DNA of 64,000 nt, taken from contig CM072863.1 in assembly GCA_036937835.1 (NCBI GenBank), forward strand, positions 22,349,501 through 22,413,500, written 5' to 3'. Below, in pieces: positions 43,701 to 57,200 of this stretch. The stretch is from Pampus argenteus. Lineage: Eukaryota; Chordata; Actinopteri; Scombriformes; Stromateidae. The notes beneath the pieces are model-generated. The model was not told the DNA's origin. It saw only the letters and a list, made by a program, of their open reading frames with translations, and did not search any database. Positions within the stretch are counted from its first letter, which is position 1, and every line of letters starts with the position of its first letter. A program made the position numbers and the translations under genes.

Positions 43701-46700
43701 AAAAAAATTACTCAGAAAAACAGGAAAAAAATTACTCAGAAAAACAGGAAAAAAATTACTCAGAAAAACAGGAGGAAAAAAATTACTCAGAAAAACAAGA
43801 GTTTTTTTTTTATTTCAAGTGAATGCAATACGCTTCCGTAAGTTAACACTTGTTTTGTCGGACAAAAAGTAAAACAAAAAAACAAAAAAACTAAGAAATC
43901 ATGAAAAACTGGAAAAACTAGCAAATATTCACATTTTCTGTCAATCAACTAATCAATGTATCAACTTAGCTCCAAAGTATTACCACGTGTAATGGGGGTC
44001 GATAACACATTTTTGCCTATGGCCTTATATGAGGTTAACAGTTAGATGAGGAGGACTAACATCTATGTGCTTCTATATAAGAAGCAGAGGAAAGAGTAAG
44101 CAGAGTTCATGGTGTCATACATACGTACAGGTTGGACCCAGTTAGCTAGCAAACTAGTCACAAATACAGTATTAGTCTAAGAGTTTTCTTCATCCAACGG
44201 TGTTCAAATCTGCTCTAGAAATAGCACCAACGTAAAAAGTCTTGTATTATACTTCATATGTTAGAATGAATGAGATAAAACAAGACGTCCTCCAAATTAA
44301 ACAACCCCATAAGTCATTTGTACCAGGCACTTCAAAATGACCAGATCCCTGTTAAAAATGAATTATGTTTTATGGTGTGTTAATGCTGTGGTTAAGATCA
44401 TGGTTTGGCTTTAAATGATCATTTGAAATGTGGTTAGTACTTAAAGTTAGGCAACCTTTGTCTTCATTATGTGCATCTTCATATACAGAGAATTCAGGCA
44501 GAATGATTTTGGTTAATAAAATGACAACGATAACCACATTAACCTGTTCCAATAATTATGAGAGCCGTATCTCAAAATTATGAGAAAAGTTATGAGACCC
44601 TTTAACAAGATTAATATGATATATGAGAACATGTCTTTATTAAATGCAATGTGATTCTGTTATACAGCCTCTTTGTTATACATTTGTAGCCTCAAAGCCT
44701 AATCAAGATTATTCCAGTGATGTAATTATTATCTCACACTTGACACCGCTCCTCCAGAGCCCAAAGTCATTATACAACAGCTGTGTAGTGCTCTCTGTAA
44801 CGAGTAAATTGACTATGACATGCTGTAAAATTGGTGAAGTGCCCCTTAAATAAGACTAATAAGATTTTGAGTTGTTTGAAAGTGTGGTTTTCACCTTTGA
44901 CCCGTTTCCAGTGTCTGTGCTAAGCTAGGCTAAACGCGCCATGAACGTATCTCTGTACTTCACAAACAGACATGAGACTGAGATCGAGCAAACTCGGGGA
45001 AGGTGGAAAATGACTCAATCACTTGAAATTTTACTCATAATTTAGAGTTGTTGGTTTTTTTGTTTCTTTCACATACGTTGAATCCTGCCCGTCTCTGTTA
45101 ATCCCACGCTTGCTACATATAACCTGCAGCACAGGCCTATCTGGCTTTTTACCAAATAGTGTGTGACTTCCATCCTGGGTGCAGTCTCCTGTAATCAATA
45201 GCCCCTCTTTGCTCCCAAACACACTTTCCCTCCTGCTGACACAATCCACATCTCTCATATGGGTTCGCTCCGTAGGACCCGGGCCAACACCCCCCGCCCT
45301 CCTCCCGTTCTAGCACTGGTATCCAAGGGCCTCTCGCTCTCATTGACAAGCTGTGTGAATTAGGAAATGCTCCCTCGAGTTTTAACAAAGATAAATGACA
45401 GCGCCGGAGTAGCAGAGGAGGGTCTAACGCTGGGAATATGATTTATAGGCGGCTGATCATTAAATGTTTGGTTTATGAGCCTGTAGAGGAGTTTTCCTTT
45501 CACTGTTGAGGTTGTTTATGTTTTCATTTAAGGGCTAGGTTTTCACCAATCAATAATATTAATATTCAGGACACACGCAGCATGACAGGGGATTTAATAC
45601 TTTGCTCGTCCTTCACGTCTCCAATAAAACTAAATACCTGGCAAAAGAGAATCTCTCTTATTATTTCTACCCGTCTTCTGTGAAATAATGCTTGGAAAAA
45701 CAACATCATCATGCTTTAAACACACACACGTCTCTGTTCAGACCTGTCATGCTGACCGCCTAATTATAGATAGAACATGTGGAAGCCCTCCAGGCTCTCG
45801 AAACACATAAACAAGAGGCTCAGCGAAATGGTAGCTTCAAATTGTTTCCCGCTGTCAGCCCCGGGCGAACACAGCGCTCACTCCTCTCCTCTCCCCAAGG
45901 TGGGAAAGAAAAGATGCCACTTTGTTAGATCTGCTGTCAGCAGCTGAGGTGATGATGACGGATCGATCAAAGGTAGACAGGTGACACTCAGAATTTCATC
46001 AGAATTGGATCATGTGTTTTTGTATTCTTAAAGTCGTACTAGGTATTGAGGCAGAGTGTCGTATTCAACATTTACTGTAATATCTAGGACGCTTCTTTCG
46101 GTATGTAGTCTGGTATGTACGCCACATTTACATACGCGAGCTTCCCAGTACAACCACACCTGTCCATCTATAGCCAGTGAGGAGCTCCGGTTGAAGGGTA
46201 AAAGCCCTTGCTCAAGGACAGCTTAATGATATCTGAAGGAGTTGAGGCTGCCTATATATATTTTCCCATCCAGCCTGCAGTCCAGAGAACCCTGACCTCC
46301 CGATGTGAGCGGAGGTGATGAGGTCAAGGTACAGGTACGTTGTATAATGTATGACTTCCAGTGAGCAGCGGCCATCAGTGTTCATAATGACTCAACACAC
46401 ATTTCATTCTAATCACTAATACTGACGGGAAGTCATAGACAAGATAATGTAAAACCACCAAGATGAAGAAAATGAAAGATATTAAAGAGAAAAATATACG
46501 TCAGAGTGGCCCAGACTCTCACAGATAGAGATCTATGATACTATGATAACGTCTACGAACGATGAATACACTACCATGATTTATTCACTGCAGTCACAAA
46601 AACTACCCGTGATACTTCAAAGTTGTCTCTCCTCTCTCATCAGAGTGCAATTACTGCAACTGATGGTTTCATATATGTGTTGAAATCAATCAAAGCGGAA

Positions 46701-46713
46701 CATTTGCTCATAT

Positions 46714-46750
<37 letters not shown>

Positions 46751-49700
46751 ATGCTGGACTTACGAGAGCGTCCTTTCCAGCCTGCTGCCAGTCGTGCCGA
46801 GGATCTCCCCCAATGTACAGAACATCTGACCCAGGAAGTCCTTCACAGAGGAGACCAGCACACGGGTTACATTCACATCTCACACATTACAAAGGTCTAA
46901 TTATCGTTAGGTAACTACTGTTTTACTTCAAAGCTGAATACAGTGCAAATTCAACATAATGTAACCGTGTCATCTTATCACTCATTTAAAACAGGTGACT
47001 AACAAAAAGACAAAAAAATTCTGTTCAATGGATTCTGAGATTACAGTCGTGGCATCAGAGATGAGCAGATGCTGTCGTAATCCTTCCCAGATGGTCTTTT
47101 ATCTGTGAACAGTGTGGCTTCCTTCATTTTTATATAAATCAATTAAGCAGTCACAGAAACGCGCTGAAAGGTCATGTTTAACGGAGTGGTAAGACCTCAG
47201 CTCGGGAAATGTCCAGCAGATAACAAGGAGAAAATGAAATGAAGGGATAGAGCGTGATGTCAGGTTACCTTCTGCTCATCCAGGCGGGGAGGCAGTAAGG
47301 AAAGGCAGACAGGTTAGAGGAAAAGCTGGAAAGACAATCAAGTTAATACTAAAATCAAAAGAATACATTCTCATTTTTTTTCTCCTCAATGGAATCACTG
47401 TGTTTGCTGCTTAGTGAGTTGTCCTGTATTAATGTTTTATTTTATTTTAATTATTAATGCTCGTATCACAAATCATTACCGTAAACCGACACCGTATGTT
47501 ATGACTAAAATAAAACCCAAGGTATGATTTAATTTACACGTTCAATATTGTAGGTGTGTGTTTATATTTCACATTGAATCAAATTCAATTAAGAGTACGC
47601 CATAGCTATGAAAACTGACAAAAGACGGTATAAGATTTTTAAAATGAGTCAAAAACATAACTGAATACACAAAGTTCAATCAAGTGATTTTTTTTCCTTT
47701 TACCTTTAAGCAGTTGATTAAAGCGTTCAACTCCTTTGTTTTGTCTTAGCACATGGTTTGGCCTACTTTGCTAGTGTTAGCTTGCCAGCTAAATGTCTAA
47801 CGAGGGAAACGTAGTAAACTATTTCATATTTTTCTTGAGCTCTAGAAAAGTTGTTTTAAAACTTTACCCATTAGTTGTTAAAATAAATTGGTTTACTCAG
47901 TGTGTGACATCAGTGTGTGTAACTAGCTTACCTGAAAACACCGGTACCCGTCAGCTTTTACAGCTAGCTAGCTAGCTAGCTGCAGTTAACTTTGACAATT
48001 ATCCATCGTGTGTACTACTGAAGTGACACTGTATAAACTCGGTAGACACTTTAGTTGGCGAGCTAACTTAGAAAACTTTATTTCATAATACAATTCATTT
48101 AAATAATTTAAAGGTCCATATTGTGGATATTTCGTATCGTATAGTACGGCTAACACAGAATCACTGGCTAATTTTTTGTTTTTTCTGTTAACAACATAAC
48201 ACCTGTCATTCCATCATGAAAACATACAAACATTTTAATTAAACCACAAAAATGAAAATATTAAAATTTAAATCTTTAACAAACAGCTTTATTAACTGTA
48301 TATTCATGTAGCCTACCTAATCATCTTTCTGACTGATAATCTTCTACTGCCTGGTATTAGTTTCAGGGAACTATACCAGTTCACGTCATTGTGGAACATA
48401 ATAATAGGATTTGTCAAAAGCTGCTTACGTGTTTTGAAAGGTTGGAGCTCCTGGTATCCACATTGTACCTGCAATTTAATAGAAAATGCAGACTTTAAGT
48501 GTTGTTTTTTTTCTTTTAAATACACACTGCAATTTAACCACATAATTCAACAGACATCCGGAGAGGAAAAAACAGATGGCGCAGCCTTCAAGAAATAAAT
48601 AAAAGCCTTTTGAACTCCCCCTGTATACTGCACTCTGACAAGCAGGCATAATGAACAGCTCTCTTGGCAATGAAAAGATAAAAATCATGTATGCTGATTA
48701 AATAATTAGATACAGTGTTCATAGGCGGGATGACTCAAGAGTGATTTAAAATAAATATATGAATCTGGAGCAGCACAGCAGTATAATGAACTCTGGGATC
48801 AATGTGCAGATTGAAGTCACTTCTTCTCTGGCAGACATGTTGCTGCTTTTTTTTCTTTTTCTTAAGGCTACTGTCTCCCTGAAGACTTCCTCTTAAGAGC
48901 TGTCACAAGAGACTTCTGCTCATGTTTGACAAAAGCAAATCCACTCGTGTGTCGAATAACATTACACAGACATGATGTATTTTTCATCTCTCTCTGGATC
49001 TCTCCGTCTCCCTCTCCGCTCTGCTCATTTGGTGTCAACGGCTTTTCTGAAGTCTACGGTACAGCAGAGAGGGAGGATGAAACCTCTCTTTTCACCTGTT
49101 TTCTGATCTCTGTCTCGGTTAGGGAGCCACATCTTTAACCTGACAGTAAATACCACCCTCACTCACTCTTACTCTAAAAGACATACTGTATATCTCAGTA
49201 ATGTAAGGTACTCAAGAGGACAGGCAGCCTTGAAGAAGACGAGATGACATGAGATGACAAATTCTCTATATTGCACCGTGAGTATCGTAGAGTGAAGCCC
49301 TGTAGACCATCTGCTCCGCTGTTAGCTGCGGTTAAAGCAAAGCTAAGGCGATAACATATGACTGTCAAACAATCATTTTAACATCTAGAACACTTTCAAC
49401 AGTTGGCAGAAAACTACCAGTTGCTGATGCTTCTTCATACATGAATAATTGGGATGACATTATGTTTATGTTTATGTTCCATTATTTATGACTTTAACTT
49501 GGTTTCCCCATTTGTTTTTACACATTCATCTCAGTCCGTCCTCTCTTTGGTGGGTACCCGATAATGACTTCTCAAACTATACTGCAGCAAACATACATTT
49601 ACGTTTTATCAATATGATTTAGATGAAAACTTCATTTTACAAGAATTATCTGTAAAATGTCAAAAATGTTGATTAATGTGTCCATGATAACTGCTCCTAA

Positions 49701-51194
49701 ACTGTTTATGATAAAGCATTTAATAAAGAGAAAGATCCATCAAAACAACCATCTTTCTCAAACCTTATAAAAGTGATACAGTAGCTTCAACCCAGCATGT
49801 GGGAAACGGCACATAAAGCTGCATGGAAGGACACCTCTCGTTCTTCCGACTTTGGAGCATTTAAACATTATTCCAACATTATTCCAGGTTAAGCAAGTTC
49901 GCTCTGTCAATCCAGCAGACCACCTCCAGAAGTGGTCTGGCTGATCGGATCACACTGTGATCACATTCGGGGTGTATCTACGCCTGCATTAACATGTGTT
50001 TTCCCTTGTCCAGATACAGATCACATGTTAATACCAGGTGTAAATGGGCTATTATTAACTTTGATGATCCCACTTTCATCAAGCATCATCAGCAGTATAA
50101 AGTTTAATATCAGGTAAATATCTCATAGAGATATGCAGCTTTAGCATGAGTCTTTTTACATGGTATCATGTATAACTAAGTGCATTTAGGGGCTCAACCA
50201 AGTCATGGAGCTAATGCTAAATAACTACAGCTGATAAGATCTGCTATCATTTCAGCTAAACTGATGGTTGCTATGCAGAAATTAGAAATCCCATTGTTTC
50301 AAGTCTTTCAAATCACATAGAATTTTGTTCGGTACATCTTGACCGGTGTAACTAGTAACTAAGGGGCAGTGCTTAGCAGACTTCTGGATATCTCAGGACG
50401 ACTAGGAGGCTGTGTGTGTGTGTGTGTGTGTGTTTTTTGTTATGACCTGAACACATCAGTCTCCAGTGTTGCTGTGCTTTGTGCACCGAAACATCCACCC
50501 CGACCTCCTCCCTATGATTTATATAAAAACAACCTGGAGTGGTAAAAATGTAGCCAACAAACACAGTCAAGGCAACAGTTGTGTTTCCTTCAAGATGTCT
50601 TTGGTAAAGATCATTAGTAGTGTATTAATATATTTTCCTTCTGCTGTTCTTTATCTCCTCTACCTCAATGTTTCCCCTCATCCTTCTCGCCTGTTTTATC
50701 CCTTTTTCACTTCAGTTCTTAAGAGACCGGGGAGGGTCTCATAGCACTGTGATGGGCAGGTGAGGGTTCTGCATGGGCAGGAACGTCGCTGCGTGACAGG
50801 ACTGACAACTGTGTGATGAACTGACCAACATACCCTGCATCAGGAAAAGATGGAAAAGGTTTCAAATTTCTGATTCTAATAACCGATCTTAGTCACGCTG
50901 ATTAAGAGGGCACACAAGTTATTTTAGAAAATGAAAATAACTGCAATACCCACTAACATCACTTTCATTACGCGCCGTTTTGTGGGTTTTATTTTTCTAT
51001 GTTCAGTATACATCAAATGTCAAGTTATAGGGCTTTGAGGAGGGAACTAAAAGCTGGTGATAATGGAAATAATGGGATTGAGAGCTGCCAGCTACATGTA
51101 CCAGAGTCGGTGGTTCTGCAGCTTGCCCAAAAGTGCCAAATGCAGTGCAGTGCCATTTAAAACACTCCAATACCTCCAACACACCCCCCCTCCA

Positions 51195-51226
<32 letters not shown>

Positions 51227-54200
51227 TTTCATTATATCTTTATCCACCACTAGTCCTCAATCTCTCCACTCCTCCATTCCAGCAGAAATCTCTCTCACTC
51301 GCTACTCTTACTTCGTTAAAAAAAATAAAAATCTCCTTCTTCAGCTAAAATTAAGGTCTGTGCTGGCTTTGGTGTGATCAAATGAAATTACCAGACAGTA
51401 GGATAAGCTCGTGAGTGATGGCCAAATGAGATTTGAGTGTGGAGAAGCAGTAGCAGGAGTTGTAAAAAAAAAAATCTAACGACCTTCATTTCCATGGCAG
51501 GCGGCAGGGGAGCCGGAGGGCTTTGCATCACAAATGAAGGTGAACAATAAAAACAGTTTGTTTTGATACACCTTCATATTTCTTCATACCCTCCAACTTC
51601 ATTTTCTCTGTGTTTTTTTTTTTTGTGAGACGCACATACAGCAGGATTCAGATCAGACAATGTAAAACTACATAAGCCTGTAAGTGAGAGATTTTAAAGC
51701 ATGGCATCCTTTTCTAATGCAGCATGGATTTGAAACCTGGATCTCCTTCTCTTCAAGGCTCTACGCCAAGACATTTACTCAGACTTGTCAAACTCGGCAC
51801 TAAGTGCATTACACCGTGCAAAAAAGAAACATGCAGCAAGGCAATTTAAGCTGATTCATATAGTCATCGTGGTGGCGGTTAGCGCAGTGGAATCACATTA
51901 CTTTTGTGTAAGTGTCAACACAGTACTGAAGGGTTATATTTGTAACAGCCATAATGACGTGCCACGTGTGGCCGCACAGTAGCTTAATGACAGACCAAAG
52001 ACTGTTTAGTATCCTCGCAGGATGCTAAGGTCGGTCTAGAAATAAACGAATCAAAACGGAATGAATGCTATTGTGCCTCCACGCACTGGCGGATCATACT
52101 GGGTGTTAAATATGTAACTCTTCATTACCGTGTTGATTTTCTCTGGCTGACAACAATGATCAAAGTGTAATTTGTACACACCCACACAGTGCTGTGGAGA
52201 GGTCTAATCAGCCAAAATAATTAAAGTCACCTGTGTGGGCATTCTGTGGGTTCAACAGTAGCCAAGGCAGGATAGAAGTGTTATTGATCCTCTGTGAATT
52301 TTGCACTTAAAGATTAAATCTTGCATTCGATATGCAGTTTAACATCACATGTTGTGATTAAATCACAATGTACTGACATGGTTAAGAACCTTATATATGT
52401 TCAGCTACTGTGATATGACCTGAGAAAGGACCCTACTGGCAGGGCACGTTTTAACTCATTTATTACTGAGGCTCATTAGTTTATGTTTTGGTAAATGTAC
52501 ATATGCATGTTTCAGGACTGCTAAGAATGAAGCATGAATGCATTTTAAGAAGGTGTGTACTGGAAAGTGAATGCGGTCATGTGATTTACATATTCAATTT
52601 GCATCAAGACCTTTCTTCTTCACGGTCTAGCGTAGACGTAAAAACCTAACTATACACCACGGCACGCTATGTTAAGGTCCGATTCATTCCTCGAGGGTGC
52701 AGAACAAAATGTAGAACAGTCTTAAATACATTTTTCTACAATAAGCAATGAGTGCAATCCTTGTGCTCTCAGTAGCACTCGTGGCTTATGTTCTTTGAGA
52801 AGCTCAATCTACTGCCAGCGCCGTTGCTCAGGCAGATTCCATCCCATTTAATATTTCATTCACATTTTATTGTGTCGAGTTTAGAGTCTTCTGTGTTACG
52901 TTTGGAATTTGTAAGAAGATAATTATCTCTAAATTCAGCTATTGTCTCCCAAACCTCTTTATTCCTGTTCACAGCTATTTGAAGAACTTTCTAACTTAAA
53001 TCAAGACCTTGCAACCTACTTCAATAACATTAAAATTTTAGGAAAATGTAATATTCACCTTGATGTGAAAACAAATCCCCTCACATGGGCAGACTCAGTA
53101 GGTTTTACTCTGTACAGTATATATTATAATATATTTTGATTCTGTATGTTGCTCAGTCAAATGTATGTCTGAAATAATGAAGATTAAAGAACTATTCTGG
53201 CTACAAATCCCATGAAAACCCCAAAACCAACAATCCAATTATGATCTACTTGATCTACTGACAAGTATTCTGTGTGTATTCAATGCCTGATATATCTCTA
53301 TTCCTCTGTTAAAACTATTAAAAACACATTAATGAAGCACAACATTACACTGGGTGACATTTTCCTTCATTACCATGAACACACACACGTACACACACAC
53401 ACTCGTTTCTTTTGACTCAATCCCCTAGTGTGATAATTAGACTGAACTTCCATTTCGATTCAGAAAGTGCGATGGAAAGCAGCAGATATTATACCGCTAA
53501 TAGCAAGTAAAACGACTATTACCACAAAATGGGGAAATGTAGCACCCCTGACAACATATACGAGACTACAAGAAGTTAGAAGAGCAATGATATGAATGAT
53601 GAAACAACATGTGACATGTAGACATACAGCGGTAACCTTAATAATTGGGTGTATTAATCTGCAGCTGAAAGTAGATCCATGCCAAATTCACTGTTTTCTC
53701 CTTTTTGGTTAATGTTTACTATATGTCCAGCTGTCTTAAAAACACAACTATACATTTCTGACTCATTTGTAAGACTATAACGTTTTATAGATTTACATCC
53801 TCAGTGGGAACCAATGGGCTTGCAGCTCAGTATCACTGACACTATTGTAAAGTACGGAGATATGGACCAGCACGTTATTGCTTTTAGTCTTGTCATGGGA
53901 TTTGCCATCAATAGAGAAAATATAGGAAAACATCAGAATTATCCTTTATTTAACACTTTAATATCTAGAGTGTGCTGCCTTATTGCGAACCTTCACTGTC
54001 AAACCAAAGAATGTGATATATGCTTTGAAATGCAAAAGTAATAGACATACTACTAACAACTACCAGGTAAATCTGGAACCTAAATATCATCTTTCAGCAA
54101 AATATATATATCACTGTAGGTTTCAAATGAGAATACCTCTAATGATGCATTGCTTTTTGTTGTCACGAGACGTCAGTTTGGTCCATTCATCTCCTCTTCC

Positions 54201-57200
54201 CTATGGAAATAATACATCACTTTGCTCCACATCTATGCTTTGTGATTCAGTGGGCTAAAAATAACCTGCGTGGAGGGGTGGGAGTTTAATAATTGATTTC
54301 CTCTACTGGAATGCTCCTTTTTATTGGAATCTCCTCTCCTCTCATGACCCCATATCAGGTAGACCACACTCTCCTGGGACTCAATCCATATCTGGGCCAT
54401 GCTTTTTTTTACTCCTGTTTCTAAGACCATTATCTCACTGATCTTATGTAGGAATGTGAGGCTTGAGTCCGTCTCAATCAGTATCACTGGAAGAAGATGG
54501 AAATGTGACCAGTTAAAATAATATTTATCATATTATTGAATGAGAACATGTTAGATCATCATTGGCTGTTATCCAACACCCCTCCCTGCAATGTTATAGC
54601 AATAAACAAATACTACTACTACTGAAAATATGTCGCCATTTTTGTGTTTATTAAATGCACATTTCCGGAGCGCTGCTGGTGTGATCAGTTTTTCAGATAT
54701 TGCTGTGGAGAGAAATAGTCAATCTAAGCAGCAGAGAGGTGGAACACTTACAGGGAGAGGAAACTTCTGCTCCACCCTTTAGATGTGTTAAAGAAGCCAA
54801 AACGAGCGCTCCTCGTCTTCATTGCTCCTGACTGACTCCACGGAGGTTCCATTGATGGAGGGGGATGTGATCAGCGTCGTTTATCCTGAAGTCGACAGCG
54901 ATTGTTTTGTTGACAGGCTGTTTGTGTTGTCACCACCAGTTTGTTCACTTCTTCTTCGTAAGATGAGGCGATGAGGTCCACCGCAGTCATGTTGTCTGCA
55001 AACAGTGATGTGCTTCCTGCTGCGTTCGAAGCAACAGTCGTGGATCATCAGTGTGAACAGCGATGTATCCAGGACGCGGCCCTGAGGGACACCGGTGCTC
55101 AGTGTGATACTTTTACAAGTTTTCTTAACAACTCGTCTCAATCTTCTTGTCAAGAGACCCTAACAGGCCATTTTATTTATTTTAGGCAGCATTGTCACAG
55201 ATAACACTTGTTTAGTTAGGTCTGACAGCTGTTCAACTAATTATTAGGTGCAGAATCCAAAAAAAATGATCTCGGTTTTTCTCCATCATGTCAAAACTTT
55301 GAATTATAGGATTCCCGTTTTTTTCTTTTTTTTTTTTTTTTCTTTTTTTAAATATGAAAAATACTGTACTTAACAGATATGTATTGACCCATTGGGAGGT
55401 GCACACGTCTCAACTGTGACTGCGCAAACAAGTTGCCACATAGCTGTAGATGAGTCCAATCAGCTGGCAGGTCTTACTACAGTTAATCAGTGGAATTTTG
55501 AGTGTAAGCTGTGGAGAAAAAAAAAAATTGGCTCTATTGACATCTATTGGCTCAACACTTTGTGGAACTCATTAGTATTTCAGGGATAGTGCTCACTACT
55601 TTAAATGATCCTGTGTAAAGGTAGTGTGTGTGTGTTGTATTTTGCACTTCTTAATAATTCAGCATTAATGATTCACTTTGTCAGGAGATTAAGACTCCTC
55701 ACTAAGCGGGGCAGCTGCTGTCTCAGGGGAGCGAGTTTCAAACTCAATACTCCCTGCCATGAAAAACTTGGACTCCTATGCAAGCAGAATAACAACGCAA
55801 CTGATTTTCCCCATTTCTGAATCACTTTATACTTGAAACTTAATACTTCCTGGTCACACTAAAAAGCTGTACAGCAACATTCATGTGAGTGTCATAACAT
55901 AAAGACAAACAAAAAAAATGTCACATCTAAATGTTTCGGATCAAACAAACAAAACAAGCCAGGAACTTTATTCCGTGAAAACAAAAAAGATAGGATTTGT
56001 ACAAAAAAAAGTAACTTCGGAGCTGAAGCTGCATATTTTCACAGAACGACAGCTGTGGATTTTGTCCTATAAATAAACCTGCAAAAATACCCTTTAATAT
56101 AATATGCCTGCTAAGGTTTGAAATTATGTATCAATATTTAGCTCAACTAAACTCATAAAATCAAAATTTTGTTTTTTATATATATTTGATTACGTTTACA
56201 CTGTTGCTTAGTTCCCTTCTGACCGTCTACACTGCTGATTTAACCTCACATCACCGTCTTTACTGGACGTCATCAAACGTGTAGCTTCCTAATTGACATT
56301 TAAAGTTCTAACACACCAGTTCAACATCGGTTTGGAGCGCATTCATCGACTGAGAACTGGGATTGGTACAATCAATGCTGCAGCCTAGCGTTGCTGATGT
56401 TCACTGTTATTGACCACACCAGGATGGTTGGAGGGGTGAAGAGTAGCTCTGATCAATACCAGGGATGCGATAGGCTGTTTGGGCTCTTCTATCACACCCC
56501 ATGCCGGGTCCCTCCTCTCCACCCCCTGTGGAGACATTGATCACCTCTCTGGAAAGCACAGAGGTGGTAAAAATCTAAGTTTTCCCCTCTCGTCTGTCTT
56601 TATTTACTTTCAGTCTCTTTTCTGGCCGCCTCATATTAAAGGATCTGTAAACAAACAACAACACTGTTCTCTCACCGTTCTGTAAATCCTTTGAGATTGG
56701 TTTGGGCATCAATAGGCAGCTCAGAAGCAACATGCTCATTTGCAGGCTCTGAAATTAAGTTTCTTTAATTCTGATCACAAATACTCCACAATATCTTTAT
56801 ATAATTTAAAGCCTTGAACCGAACTAAACAACGTGGAGATGAATAATGAGCTCATGACAATAGATTCAGAAGGAAAACAGACTGCGAGACTGTCTCTGAG
56901 GTTCATGGAATATTAGCTTTGCTGTTAGTTGAAGTTTTGATTTGATGATGACGCTAGATCAATGTCAGGGATCACCAAAGTCATTGAAAGCTGTATGAAA
57001 GTTTAAATAAATCAGATCAATCCACCACCAAAGTGGTGAATCCACCGACATCCCAAAACGGCCATCCATAAAGCCACCGTTACTGTAGCTGTATGTATGG
57101 TCCACCTCATGTAAACCCTTCATTTTTATTGGTGCAAATTGATTAAATCCTGATGTTACAAAGAGTTACATGAGTGTTTGTGACACCCAGGGAACAACAG

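Larger units (their letters stand above)
14339..46763 (-). other. 32-kb cpne9 intron (or two introns around the cassette exon)
   Basis: This is the largest intron in the window. Apart from the features listed separately, the following stretches show nothing recognisable beyond simple sequence: 14412-16790, 17291-18195, 18247-19754, 19818-20697, 20816-23800, 27526-28558, 28607-29884, 30001-33754, 33901-34805, 35616-36374, 36531-37805, 37901-39500, 39630-43134 and 43841-46716. A tract with the pattern AAGCCCTTGCTCAAGGACAG (about 46203-46222) resembles a common fish repeat piece. Confidence 0.7.

Noticed and set aside
47262..47310. Pyrimidine-rich tract followed by GATGAGCAGAAG|GTAACC on the minus strand, considered as the missing C2A exon
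   Set aside because: No open phase-compatible exon fits, and the true exon was found at 48429-48468.
47900..47960. Donor-like CAG|GTAAGC on the minus strand with open sequence before it, between two copine exons
   Set aside because: The phase needed between exons 48429 and 46840 is already satisfied without an extra exon, and the peptide has no copine similarity.
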